A DNA stretch of 29,038 nucleotides. Source: Caldifarciminota bacterium (GTDB taxonomy: Bacteria > Hydrothermota > UBA3073 > NMUJ01). Shown here piece by piece: positions 8,483 through 15,880 of the stretch (the first letter of the stretch is position 1; every line of letters starts with the position of its first letter). A model generated the notes under the pieces. The model saw nothing but the letters and a program-made list of their open reading frames with translations, searched no databases and had not been told where the DNA came from. Location: assembly GCA_021158725.1 (NCBI GenBank), contig JAGGUB010000032.1, positions 1 to 29,038 on the forward strand, in the 5' to 3' direction. The translations under genes and the position numbers were made by a program.

Positions 8483-9925
8483 TTCCTTCCGTCTATGCCG
8501 ATATAGGTGTATAAGGGTCATCCCCAACGTAAAAATTATACTCCCTATAGGTAATACATCACCATAACGTGCGTAGAAGGTTTCCTCTTCCCTTATGGGT
8601 ACATTCGCCACTATCACAGCTTCCGTGAACAACTTACTCTCGTAAGGTACCTCACCGTTGGGTAACACATACATCGATATACCAGTATTCGCACATCGGA
8701 TCACCGGTATACGAAACTCTATCGCACGCATAACCGGCATAGTAGCATGTTGATAGGGTCCCCACGAACGGCCAAACCACGCATCCTCGGTTATATTTAC
8801 GAGAAGATTGGCTCCATTCAATACGAACCTACGGACCAACCTCGGGAATATTGACTCAAAGCATATCAATACCGCAATATTGTATCCATCTAACTGAAAT
8901 ACCTTGAATTCCTTTCCTTTTGCAAAATTACCTTGCCCAAACCTAAATATACGCTGTAGAACAGGAAAATATTCATCAAACGGTAACCTCTCCGCAAACG
9001 GTACCAGGTAAATTTTATCATAGTGATCCATACCATTATTAGGGACCAAAAGTATAGCTGAATTGTACACTTTACCATTATCTAACCTTGTAGCCCCAAA
9101 TATCAACGGCGTATTAATAGAGTCGACAAACTCCACAATTTTATGATAAAAAATCCTGTTAGTATCAAGTACAAACGGGAAAGCTGTCTCTGGCCACACG
9201 ATAAGATCCACATTCAAGTTGTGACACATGTTTTCAAGCTTATCGATACGTCCACTAAGCGGTAATCGTTTGACGTAAGGTTCGATGTTCGGCTGTATAA
9301 TCGCAACCTTTAATTTTGGCCGATATTGTAGCGCCATCTTTTTAACCCCATACAAGTATATGCATACAAACAGTGTAATAATGGGGATGATCATCCATCT
9401 ACGACGCAAAAATAGCAAATAATAGAGTAGGAGGTTGACCAGCATCACTATAAAGCTTATCCCGTAAATACCCACTATATCCGCAACCTGTACCATCTTT
9501 AGGTACGGTACAAGCGCATACCCAACGAGCCCCCATGCAAACCCTATTTCCGACGTTAGTGAACGCAGAAATTCCAACCCCACCCATAAAAATGGTGTCA
9601 TCCACATTGGCAATATTTTAGCCCCTACACCCACCAATACCCATGGAATGGAAAGATAGATTATAAGGAGGGTCACCCCCACGATGAGCCATCCCTTTGC
9701 ATGCCCTACATCTGCAAAATACAACCATCCGTAATAGATAGCATTGAATATTATAGCAGCAACACCGGTAGAGATACATACATCACGTAACGGTCGATTC
9801 CGTATCACCCATAGTAATGGTATGTAAAAGATGAATACCAATATTGGAAGGTATCGAAATGCAATTAACAAAAGGCTACCACTAAGTATACCAAGAATTA
9901 ACGGTTTGCATCTTTCAATTTGCAT
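8405..9925 (-). CDS. lnt: Apolipoprotein N-acyltransferase
   Basis: 506-residue inner-membrane enzyme that adds the third acyl chain to lipoproteins. Several N-terminal membrane helices (residues ~1-200) are followed by a periplasmic nitrilase-fold domain and a final helix (~455-475). The triad is visible: Glu in VWPETAFPF (~246), Lys in DKIYLVPFAERLPF (~304) and Cys in VLICFESIFPR (~355). The last ~25 residues after RHRRKEL are basic, without family similarity that I can see, and are encoded antisense to the ligase C terminus. The start ATG sits in a tandem TGCATTN repeat, with no Shine-Dalgarno and no promoter, 27 bases after purA. It fits with the lipoprotein genes in this window. Confidence 0.92.
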   Translation of the reverse strand: MQIERCKPLILGILSGSLLLIAFRYLPILVFIFYIPLLWVIRNRPLRDVCISTGVAAIIFNAIYYGWLYFADVGHAKGWLIVGVTLLIIYLSIPWVLVGVGAKILPMWMTPFLWVGLEFLRSLTSEIGFAWGLVGYALVPYLKMVQVADIVGIYGISFIVMLVNLLLYYLLFLRRRWMIIPIITLFVCIYLYGVKKMALQYRPKLKVAIIQPNIEPYVKRLPLSGRIDKLENMCHNLNVDLIVWPETAFPFVLDTNRIFYHKIVEFVDSINTPLIFGATRLDNGKVYNSAILLVPNNGMDHYDKIYLVPFAERLPFDEYFPVLQRIFRFGQGNFAKGKEFKVFQLDGYNIAVLICFESIFPRLVRRFVLNGANLLVNITEDAWFGRSWGPYQHATMPVMRAIEFRIPVIRCANTGISMYVLPNGEVPYESKLFTEAVIVANVPIREEETFYARYGDVLPIGSIIFTLGMTLIHLYRHRRKELSFSCNSCSVKSTILRRFIKPQTFK

Positions 9926-9941
9926 TCTGCATTTTGCATTG
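9921..9941. repeat. Three tandem TGCATTN heptamers at the lnt start
   Basis: Three consecutive 7-base units (TGCATTC, TGCATTT, TGCATTG). On the minus strand each contains an ATG. Because 7 is not a multiple of 3, the three ATGs fall in three different frames; only the one at 9925 opens lnt. The other two open very short frames that end within 15 codons. Confidence 0.8.
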
Positions 9942-9952
9942 AATCATAACGA

Positions 9953-11113
9953 CTATCGCAGTATGATAGCATCTCTCTCCGGTCCAGTAGATATCCATTT
10001 AATAGGTACCTCTAACGTATCCTCGATGAATTTCAGGTATCGCTTTGCATTAAGTGGCAGTTCACTATATCTTTTGACCCCCCGTATATCAGTATTCCAC
10101 CCTTTAAGTGAAACGTATATGGGATGTGCATCATCCGTTATAAACGGTAGCTCTTCTTTGTATCCGATAGCCACTTTAATTTCAGGCAACCCCGTAAGAA
10201 CGTCAAGTTTGGTGATAGCAAGTTTATCTACACCATTAAGCTTAACTGCAAATTTCAACCAATAGAGGTCAAGCCACCCACATCGACGTGGACGTCGTGT
10301 TGTCGCCCCATATTCCTTGCCACGCTCACGTAGTGATGACTCAAGTTCGGGTTCCAACTCTGTAGGTAATGGTCCATTCCCTACTCGTGTGGTGTAGGCT
10401 TTGAACACCCCTATCACTTCGGTAATCGCTTTCGGTGATATACCCAACCCTATACAGGCGCCACCAGCAATTGTATGTGACGCTGTCACATAAGGATAGG
10501 TACCGAACCCTACATCAAGGAACGTACCCTGTGCCCCCTCCGCAAGTATAGATTTACCCTCATTTATGGCATCATGTAATAGTTGCACTGTATCACAAAC
10601 ATAAGGTGACAGCGCATCGTGATACTTGATGTAATGATCGAGCAACTCCTTAGGAAGATGGTCCACATATTGCGGATAGAATATATCGACGATTCTCAGC
10701 CCCTTACGTCCATACTTGTCACGATATGCGGGCCCAATACCACGTTTGGTGGTACCTACCAGCTTATCTTTTGCATCCTCTTCTTTATGGTCAGCTCTCA
10801 CAACATGCGTACGCCAGTCGATTTTCAACCGCCCATCAACTGATATCCCTAATTCTTTCAGGTAACGTATCTCGTCCAACAATACAGGTATATCAACCAC
10901 CATACCTGGCCCTAATATACCAGTTATGTGATTATGAATTATACCAGACGGTATATGATGGAAAGCGATCTCATTACCTTGCCACACAACAGTATGGCCA
11001 GCGTTAGCACCACCCTGGAAGCGTGCCACGATATCCATATCCCTACATAGGAAGTCTATTAGCTTACCTTTACCTTCGTCACCCCATTGTAGCCCCACAA
11101 CTACCTTAACCAT
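9953..11113 (-). CDS. purA: Adenylosuccinate synthetase
   Basis: 386 residues. Catalyses the GTP-dependent joining of IMP and aspartate, the first committed step to AMP. The N-terminal GLQWGDEGKGKLID carries the catalytic Asp (D12) and the phosphate loop; GGANAGHT gives the catalytic H40. GTTKRGIGPAYRDK, AEGAQGTFLDVGFGTYPYVT and TTRRPRRCGWLD are all family signatures. It is about 40 residues shorter than the usual bacterial enzyme, with trimmed loops but intact motifs. Its ATG overlaps the M23 stop as TGATG, and GAGGGGG about 10 bases upstream may act as Shine-Dalgarno. guaB, the enzyme for the other IMP branch, lies ~14 kb away on the same strand. Confidence 0.97.
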   Translation of the reverse strand: MVKVVVGLQWGDEGKGKLIDFLCRDMDIVARFQGGANAGHTVVWQGNEIAFHHIPSGIIHNHITGILGPGMVVDIPVLLDEIRYLKELGISVDGRLKIDWRTHVVRADHKEEDAKDKLVGTTKRGIGPAYRDKYGRKGLRIVDIFYPQYVDHLPKELLDHYIKYHDALSPYVCDTVQLLHDAINEGKSILAEGAQGTFLDVGFGTYPYVTASHTIAGGACIGLGISPKAITEVIGVFKAYTTRVGNGPLPTELEPELESSLRERGKEYGATTRRPRRCGWLDLYWLKFAVKLNGVDKLAITKLDVLTGLPEIKVAIGYKEELPFITDDAHPIYVSLKGWNTDIRGVKRYSELPLNAKRYLKFIEDTLEVPIKWISTGPERDAIILR

Positions 11114-11955
11114 CAGTACGCAACCCCCTCATCTAATATGTAATCCATAGGGTTCTTGTGGCGGTTGAAATATCTAACTTCATAATGTAGATGTGTACCA
11201 GTTGTTCTACCCGTATGACCCATTAAACCTATCACTTCACCACGACGTACAACTTGCCCTTCCTTTACGAGTATCTTCTTCAAATGTCCATATAATGTAG
11301 AGTAGCCGAATCCATGGTCGATGATTATCGTTTTACCATAACCACGTACCCAACCAGTGAAATGCACAATACCATCGGCAGTCGCTACCACGGGTGTACC
11401 TTCAACGTTAGCTATATCGATAGCGGGATGGAACTCACGTCTGTGGGTGAACGGATCACGACGCCACCCATAACCTGACGTTATGTAACCAGGTGCCGGC
11501 CATATCGATGGTATATGTGCGAATAGGTACTCCTTCTCTTCTATGGCGGACTCTATTTTCTTAAGCTGGGATTCAAGCCATGCTTGACGTTTCTCCAACC
11601 ACATAATGTTATGTTCGAATAGATTGCCACTGGATCCTGTTGATACAGGCTCGGGAAACGGTTCTGGTAAGATATTCCATACCACACCAAATTTATAAAG
11701 GAAATCTTCTAATTGACTTAACTGCTCACCAATACGTGTAACCCGTTCCTGTAGGTTAACGAGCCGTTCAGCTGCTTCACGTCGTCTCTCGAATAGCTTT
11801 TGTTCACGTACATTTATCTCACCACCCGTTATTAAGTTAATACTAAGTTTTAGCGACAAAATGAATATAAACAATACGAATAGAACTACAGGGTATATCC
11901 ACCTGCCATCTATATACAGAATTTTTTCACCATATATCACTACCCAACGACGCAT
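11113..11955 (-). CDS. Membrane-anchored M23 (LytM-type) peptidase
   Basis: 280 residues with a membrane helix at ~18-40, a coiled coil (~50-90 and ~115-140, ERRREAAERLVNLQERVTRI) and a C-terminal LytM domain. Zinc ligands are present: HPAIDIA (HxxxD, ~174-178) and HLHYEV (HxH, ~255-257), with the usual GYSTLYGHLKKI and GEVIGLMGHTGRTTG. All ligands are kept, so it is probably an active peptidoglycan endopeptidase facing the periplasm rather than an EnvC/NlpD-type degenerate activator. The coiled coil is a feature shared with EnvC. It has its own promoter and its stop is shared with the purA start. Confidence 0.92.
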   Translation of the reverse strand: MRRWVVIYGEKILYIDGRWIYPVVLFVLFIFILSLKLSINLITGGEINVREQKLFERRREAAERLVNLQERVTRIGEQLSQLEDFLYKFGVVWNILPEPFPEPVSTGSSGNLFEHNIMWLEKRQAWLESQLKKIESAIEEKEYLFAHIPSIWPAPGYITSGYGWRRDPFTHRREFHPAIDIANVEGTPVVATADGIVHFTGWVRGYGKTIIIDHGFGYSTLYGHLKKILVKEGQVVRRGEVIGLMGHTGRTTGTHLHYEVRYFNRHKNPMDYILDEGVAY

Positions 11956-11964
11956 ACAGTTTTA

Positions 11965-11991
11965 AAAATAATTTACACCTTATACAGTCAA
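11965..11991 (-). promoter_or_regulatory. Promoter of the M23-purA-lnt operon, probably leaderless
   Basis: Reading the minus strand: TTGACT (11991-11986), 15-base spacer, TATTTT (11970-11965), 9 bases, then ATG at 11955. No Shine-Dalgarno. The -35 box lies over the last codons of the upstream gene. Confidence 0.55.
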
Positions 11992-13064
11992 TCTTCTGGT
12001 ATCATGAAGACATCAATATAATTGGTATCAACTTTCCCAACGCGAAACGACAAGTAGTAGGGGTAGTAACCATGACGCTTGAAAATTGCAATATACGTAC
12101 CAACAGGTAATTCAATCGTAATCTCATGTGTAGCCAGATATTCAACGCTATCCACTGTAATGTATACACTATCGAGTGGTGTATTATCACGTTCATCGTA
12201 TATCCTAAATCTACAAATATGAGAGGTTTTGATCTCTACCTGGAAATCTACCCTTATGGAAGTATCGGAAGCCACCTCTACAAAAGCGGAATCTACCACA
12301 TTATCACGTATTTTTACCTGGATCATGTACTCCCCAGGCGGTACTTCAAATTGATAGTATCCATCATCTGATGTAGTTACAAACATATGTGCATATTTTA
12401 ATATCACCTTGATACCGGGTATGGGGACCCCCGATCTGTCAACAACTCTACCCCACACGATGGATCTCGTCAGCTCCTTGGGTTTAGGGGTAGACGGTTT
12501 CGTTAAGGGGTGGGTCCACGCTAAAGTTATCACCCAATATGGTGGGCTACCTTTAACATTGCAACCACACATAACTGACCACCTTCCAATGGATAACATC
12601 GAATAAGGTAATAATCCCTCGTAACGAATACCTCGTACCCCTATACCACACTTTAACTTGGAATGTGCAAACTCTGTCGCCACCTCATAAAGTAATACTC
12701 TCCTACGTGAGTAGTATAGTGCCAGATCAACCGTTAACAACGATACCATATATGGTATAAGCAACCCAACATAGTAATCCGTATACTTGTAACCCAGAAG
12801 CACCCCAGCACATATATCCAGATCTCGGGTTACAGGTACCCTATAGTCGACCGCAACCTGTATAGGGTATGTAAGGGTTATCCCCCCAATATTGGACCAA
12901 ACCCTTCTTTGTGATCGAATTATCGGAAATATTGAATATCCATCCACACCAAACTTGAAGCCACCCCCACATTGTAAGTATGTATCACTAATGCGATACA
13001 TAAAGCAAAACGGAGGATGCTCCTCAACTGATAGAACCAGTATCAGCAGTATAATTTGACCCAT
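11988..13064 (-). CDS. Barrel-like envelope protein with C-terminal carboxypeptidase-regulatory-like domains
   Basis: 358 residues, not recognised as a named family. A weak signal-like N terminus (MGQIILLILVLSV) precedes ~180 residues of alternating hydrophobic/aromatic strands (VAVDYRVPV, YKYTDYYVGLLIPYMVSL, VDLALYYSR) that look like an outer-membrane barrel. Two beta-sandwich domains of the carboxypeptidase-regulatory/PEGA type follow. One is at ~200-275 (GRVVDRSGVPIPGIKVIL, DDGYYQFEVPPGEYMIQVKI), the second at ~285-358 (FRIYDERDNTPLDSVYITV, LPVGTYIAIFKRHGY). The start overlaps the PHP gene by 22 bases; AAGGAT lies 11 bases before the ATG as a modest Shine-Dalgarno. Function unknown; a surface or periplasmic binding role is inference. 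Confidence 0.72.
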   Translation of the reverse strand: MGQIILLILVLSVEEHPPFCFMYRISDTYLQCGGGFKFGVDGYSIFPIIRSQRRVWSNIGGITLTYPIQVAVDYRVPVTRDLDICAGVLLGYKYTDYYVGLLIPYMVSLLTVDLALYYSRRRVLLYEVATEFAHSKLKCGIGVRGIRYEGLLPYSMLSIGRWSVMCGCNVKGSPPYWVITLAWTHPLTKPSTPKPKELTRSIVWGRVVDRSGVPIPGIKVILKYAHMFVTTSDDGYYQFEVPPGEYMIQVKIRDNVVDSAFVEVASDTSIRVDFQVEIKTSHICRFRIYDERDNTPLDSVYITVDSVEYLATHEITIELPVGTYIAIFKRHGYYPYYLSFRVGKVDTNYIDVFMIPED

Positions 13065-13873
13065 AAATTTCGTAATCCTTCCAAGATAGTATAAGGTAGC
13101 CTACACTCACCCAGCCGCGGATAACCTTCACGATCACCATGTGAGTCAGATCCACCTGTAACTATGAGGCCAAGCTCTTTTGCTATCCGCTTATATCGGG
13201 CTACATCCTCGTTGGTATGCGTAGGATAATATACTTCTAACCCCAACAGCCCATGCTTTTTCAATTCAGGTATCAACTCATCGTACCCTAATTTACCAGG
13301 GTGTGCCAACACCGGTATACCTTTTACTTCCCTTATAATATGGATCACCTTTTCCGGTGATATAGCCTCCTGTGGTACATAACATGGAGCTTCGTTCCCT
13401 ATGTATTTCTCAAAAGCCTCACGTTCAGTAGCTACATACCCCATGTACTTCATAGCTTGCGCGATATGAGGACGTCCGATCAACCCAGACCTGGTAAATT
13501 GCTGCACGATCTCGATTGGCACTTCTATATTATATCGTTTCAACTTATCGAGTATCTTGAGTGCACGTTCGTAACGCGATACTTTCATATAGTTGATAAA
13601 ACTTTGGAGTTTCGGTGAATGCAAATCTATGAAATACCCAAGTATGTGTACACTTTTGCGATTTTTATAAGATGAAAATTCAACCCCTGGGATCACCTCG
13701 ATATCACCATTATCATCGACTATTCTTAACGCCTTGAGGTTACCTTCAACGGTATCATGATCTGTTATCGATATTGCGGATAACCCCACCTCACGTGCAT
13801 GCTTGAGTAGCTTCTCCACAGAATATGTACCATCAGAGTAATTAGAATGTACATGTAAATCGATATATTTCAT
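13043..13873 (-). CDS. PHP-domain phosphoesterase (YciV/TrpH-like)
   Basis: 276 residues. Motifs of the polymerase-and-histidinol-phosphatase metal centre: DLHVHSNYSDGT (HxH, residues ~6-8), SITDHDTVEG (~37-43), IPGVEFSS (metal-ligand Glu, ~63), VLAHPGKLG (~190) and GGSDSHGD (~242). This layout, with an inserted helical subdomain, matches the YciV/RNase AM and 3',5'-nucleoside bisphosphatase group acting on RNA 5' ends or pAp. Substrate cannot be read from sequence. It is coupled to coaD by an ATGA overlap. Upstream AGGAG abuts the ATG, too close to serve as a normal Shine-Dalgarno. Confidence 0.9.
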   Translation of the reverse strand: MKYIDLHVHSNYSDGTYSVEKLLKHAREVGLSAISITDHDTVEGNLKALRIVDDNGDIEVIPGVEFSSYKNRKSVHILGYFIDLHSPKLQSFINYMKVSRYERALKILDKLKRYNIEVPIEIVQQFTRSGLIGRPHIAQAMKYMGYVATEREAFEKYIGNEAPCYVPQEAISPEKVIHIIREVKGIPVLAHPGKLGYDELIPELKKHGLLGLEVYYPTHTNEDVARYKRIAKELGLIVTGGSDSHGDREGYPRLGECRLPYTILEGLRNLWVKLYC

Positions 13874-14364
13874 CTCCTAAACTTATCCACGAGATAGCGT
13901 TGCACCACTGGCGGTACGAAATGTGAGACATCGCCACGTTGTGCTGCTATCTCACGTACCATGCTTGAACTCAGATAGAAGTATTCCTCACGTGGCATCA
14001 AAAATACTACAGTTATCTGTGGAAACAATCTACGGTTGGCCATCGCCATCTGAAACTCGTAGTCGAAATCCGATACCGCTCGTAATCCCCTTATTACCGT
14101 GTTGACGTTACGTCTACGTAGGTAATCCACCAGCAGTCCCTCAAACGTATCCACCTCAACCCTTTCCTTACTCTTAAGGCTCTCCTTTACCATGGTAACA
14201 CGTTCCTCAAGTGTAAAAAATGGTCTCTTGGAACTTATGTCATCCTGTGCATGTATAGCGATAGCTACAATTACACGATCGAATATGGTGAGTGCCTGCT
14301 CTATAACATCAATATGTCCGTAAGTGATGGGATCAAACGTCCCCGGATACACTGCATATTTCAT
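13870..14364 (-). CDS. coaD: Phosphopantetheine adenylyltransferase
   Basis: 164 residues, the usual CoaD length. Transfers AMP from ATP to 4'-phosphopantetheine, the penultimate step of coenzyme A synthesis. The nucleotidyltransferase motif is YPGTFDPITYGHIDVI (TxGH, residues 14-17), NTVIRGLRAVSDFDYEFQMA is the pantetheine/adenylate block, and YFYLSSSMVREIA is the second ATP motif. ATGA overlaps link it to the FtsB-like gene upstream and the PHP gene downstream. Confidence 0.97.
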   Translation of the reverse strand: MKYAVYPGTFDPITYGHIDVIEQALTIFDRVIVAIAIHAQDDISSKRPFFTLEERVTMVKESLKSKERVEVDTFEGLLVDYLRRRNVNTVIRGLRAVSDFDYEFQMAMANRRLFPQITVVFLMPREEYFYLSSSMVREIAAQRGDVSHFVPPVVQRYLVDKFRR

Positions 14365-14651
14365 CTTACAAGATAGTAAACTCGTTTATCACCTGGTTTT
14401 ATCATACCCCATCTGGATCGTACATAACGTTCGATATTTGCATCTTCCTGTACCTCGCTTATCAGCCAGCGCATCCACACAAGTTTCGCCTTAACGATTG
14501 CAATCTCATCCGCCAGCTGGTTAGCGTATCGCCAACGTTCAACATAGCTTATCAAATTATAGGGGCTAAACCCATACAAATAAATGATGATCGCAACTAA
14601 TATCATCAATACCGCGTAACGGCAAAATTTACGTATGGAAGCACTCACCAT
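14361..14651 (-). CDS. FtsB/DivIC-family septum formation protein
   Basis: 96 residues: short basic N terminus, one membrane helix (~11-28, YAVLMILVAIIIYLYGFS), a coiled-coil-like segment (~35-70) and the C-terminal signature ERYVRSRWGMIKPGDKRVYYL, which matches the I-x-x-x-AR-x-x-x-G-x-x-x-PGE-x-x-Y pattern of FtsB/DivIC. Members bridge FtsL and FtsQ in the divisome. Heads the ftsB-coaD-PHP operon with its own promoter 8 bases before the ATG. FtsL-like proteins are the alternative, but the C-terminal motif favours FtsB/DivIC. Confidence 0.82.
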   Translation of the reverse strand: MVSASIRKFCRYAVLMILVAIIIYLYGFSPYNLISYVERWRYANQLADEIAIVKAKLVWMRWLISEVQEDANIERYVRSRWGMIKPGDKRVYYLVR

Positions 14652-14659
14652 AACATTTA

Positions 14660-14686
14660 AAATTACTAAAATATGGCAAACGACAA
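14660..14686 (-). promoter_or_regulatory. Candidate promoter of the ftsB-coaD operon
   Basis: Minus strand: TTGTCG (14686-14681), 15-base spacer, TAATTT (14665-14660), 8 bases, ATG at 14651. The -35 box is weaker than in the other gaps and lies in the loop of the hairpin described separately. No Shine-Dalgarno. Confidence 0.4.
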
Positions 14687-14696
14687 GCCATATTTT
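14668..14696 (-). terminator. Candidate terminator after the barrel gene
   Basis: Perfect 10-base inverted repeat, AAAATATGGC and GCCATATTTT, around a 9-base loop, 45 bases after the barrel gene stop. The stem is A/U-rich with four G/C pairs and ends in TTTT on both strands, so any termination would be modest and could work in either direction. It could also be an operator for the ftsB promoter it overlaps. Confidence 0.5.
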
Positions 14697-14740
14697 CTAT
14701 TCCCACCAGATAGCAATAATAGATCATACCTAGCAAACGA

Positions 14741-15880
14741 TCACAACACGATGGTAGACTCTAACGTTATGGCCACCCCTTTTGCCCAGGGATATATGCC
14801 ATCCACAGAACATAAGGATATATTGCAATAGAAATGTGGTAGCTTCACTCTTATAGTGGGTATAAACGCTATCCCTTTATAGGTGTAACCCACTCCAACA
14901 CCTAAGTCTATCCAACGCCACCCTTCATAAATAGTGAAGGCTATCCCTTCACCCCCTTTTGGGCGTGCAGCTGTTTTATATAACTGATAGTCCAATACAG
15001 TACCAAATTTCCAGTCACCCGCATCATATTTTGCATATGCACGACAGATTGTTGGCAACGTAGTTGTAAACTCATCAACTTCTGTCACCTCATATTCGGT
15101 TAGCCATATCTCCTCTAAGCTATCGAGCATATCCAATGCGAAGCTGTCAAGCTCATATGTCCATTCTCTCTGTTCACCCTTATCCCATACGAGGTTACCA
15201 ATCTCCGTAATTGATACCCCATATTCCCAACCTCCTGGCTGTTTTATCGTGATACCGAAATCCATCCCATAACCGCTACCGGATTCACTAATCTTAGCAC
15301 TTACATCACCATTGCCATAGATGTAATTTTCTGTAGTCCTACCGATGAAATCGAACCTTTCCACTCCTATATAGTATAGCCCACGATAGATATGGAACCC
15401 TACCCCTACTTTTAATTGCTTATTACCAAGTTCAAAAGGAACACTTACACCTATACCCACATCGTAATACAGATTCGCTTGGTTATCCATCGGTTCACTA
15501 TGTATTTCATATGTGCGGTTCAGCTCATTACCGATAAGTAGTAGATCCAGCAACTCTTTCGCCAGATATAAGCGACCGCTTCCCCTGAGTTTCACAGCAA
15601 ACCCCACATTCTTATATGCTATACATAGAATGTGGCCACTTAATTCACCAGTAGCCATAAACCCATCCAACGGCATCGATTGCAGTAACTTCTGTTTAAA
15701 CGGCTCATCAATCTTATCCACCATCAACTCGCTATAAGGTAAACAGTTGTTGAATATCTCCGCCTCCAGAGTCAATAGGTTGATCGTCCATCCTTCCGTA
15801 TAGATGAGTGCGGGATTCCATCCCATCGCTTGAGGTCCCTCTGGTATGAACCCCCCAACTAACCAAAGTATGAACATCAT
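14741..15880 (-). CDS. Putative outer-membrane beta-barrel protein, unknown family
   Basis: 379 residues. A short hydrophobic N terminus (MMFILWLVGG) leads into GPQAMGWNPALIY, the G-x-NPA pattern seen at the start of PorV/UPF0164- and DUF5723-like barrels. The rest is alternating strands (LYYDVGIGVSVPF, KVGVGFHIYRGLYYIGV, YGMDFGITIKQPGGWEYGVSI, IDLGVGVGYTYKGIAFIPTI) ending in aliphatic TLESTIVL. AAGGAGGAG is a strong Shine-Dalgarno a few bases before the ATG at 15880. It overlaps the lipoprotein gene upstream by ATGA, so the two are made together. Membership of a specific family is an impression; a barrel is well supported by strand pattern only. Confidence 0.7.
   Translation of the reverse strand: MMFILWLVGGFIPEGPQAMGWNPALIYTEGWTINLLTLEAEIFNNCLPYSELMVDKIDEPFKQKLLQSMPLDGFMATGELSGHILCIAYKNVGFAVKLRGSGRLYLAKELLDLLLIGNELNRTYEIHSEPMDNQANLYYDVGIGVSVPFELGNKQLKVGVGFHIYRGLYYIGVERFDFIGRTTENYIYGNGDVSAKISESGSGYGMDFGITIKQPGGWEYGVSITEIGNLVWDKGEQREWTYELDSFALDMLDSLEEIWLTEYEVTEVDEFTTTLPTICRAYAKYDAGDWKFGTVLDYQLYKTAARPKGGEGIAFTIYEGWRWIDLGVGVGYTYKGIAFIPTIRVKLPHFYCNISLCSVDGIYPWAKGVAITLESTIVL

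Noticed and set aside
9926..9952. Promoter for lnt in the 27-base gap after purA
   Set aside because: No TTGACA-like or -10-like hexamer at the spacing seen in the other gaps; lnt is more likely co-transcribed with purA.
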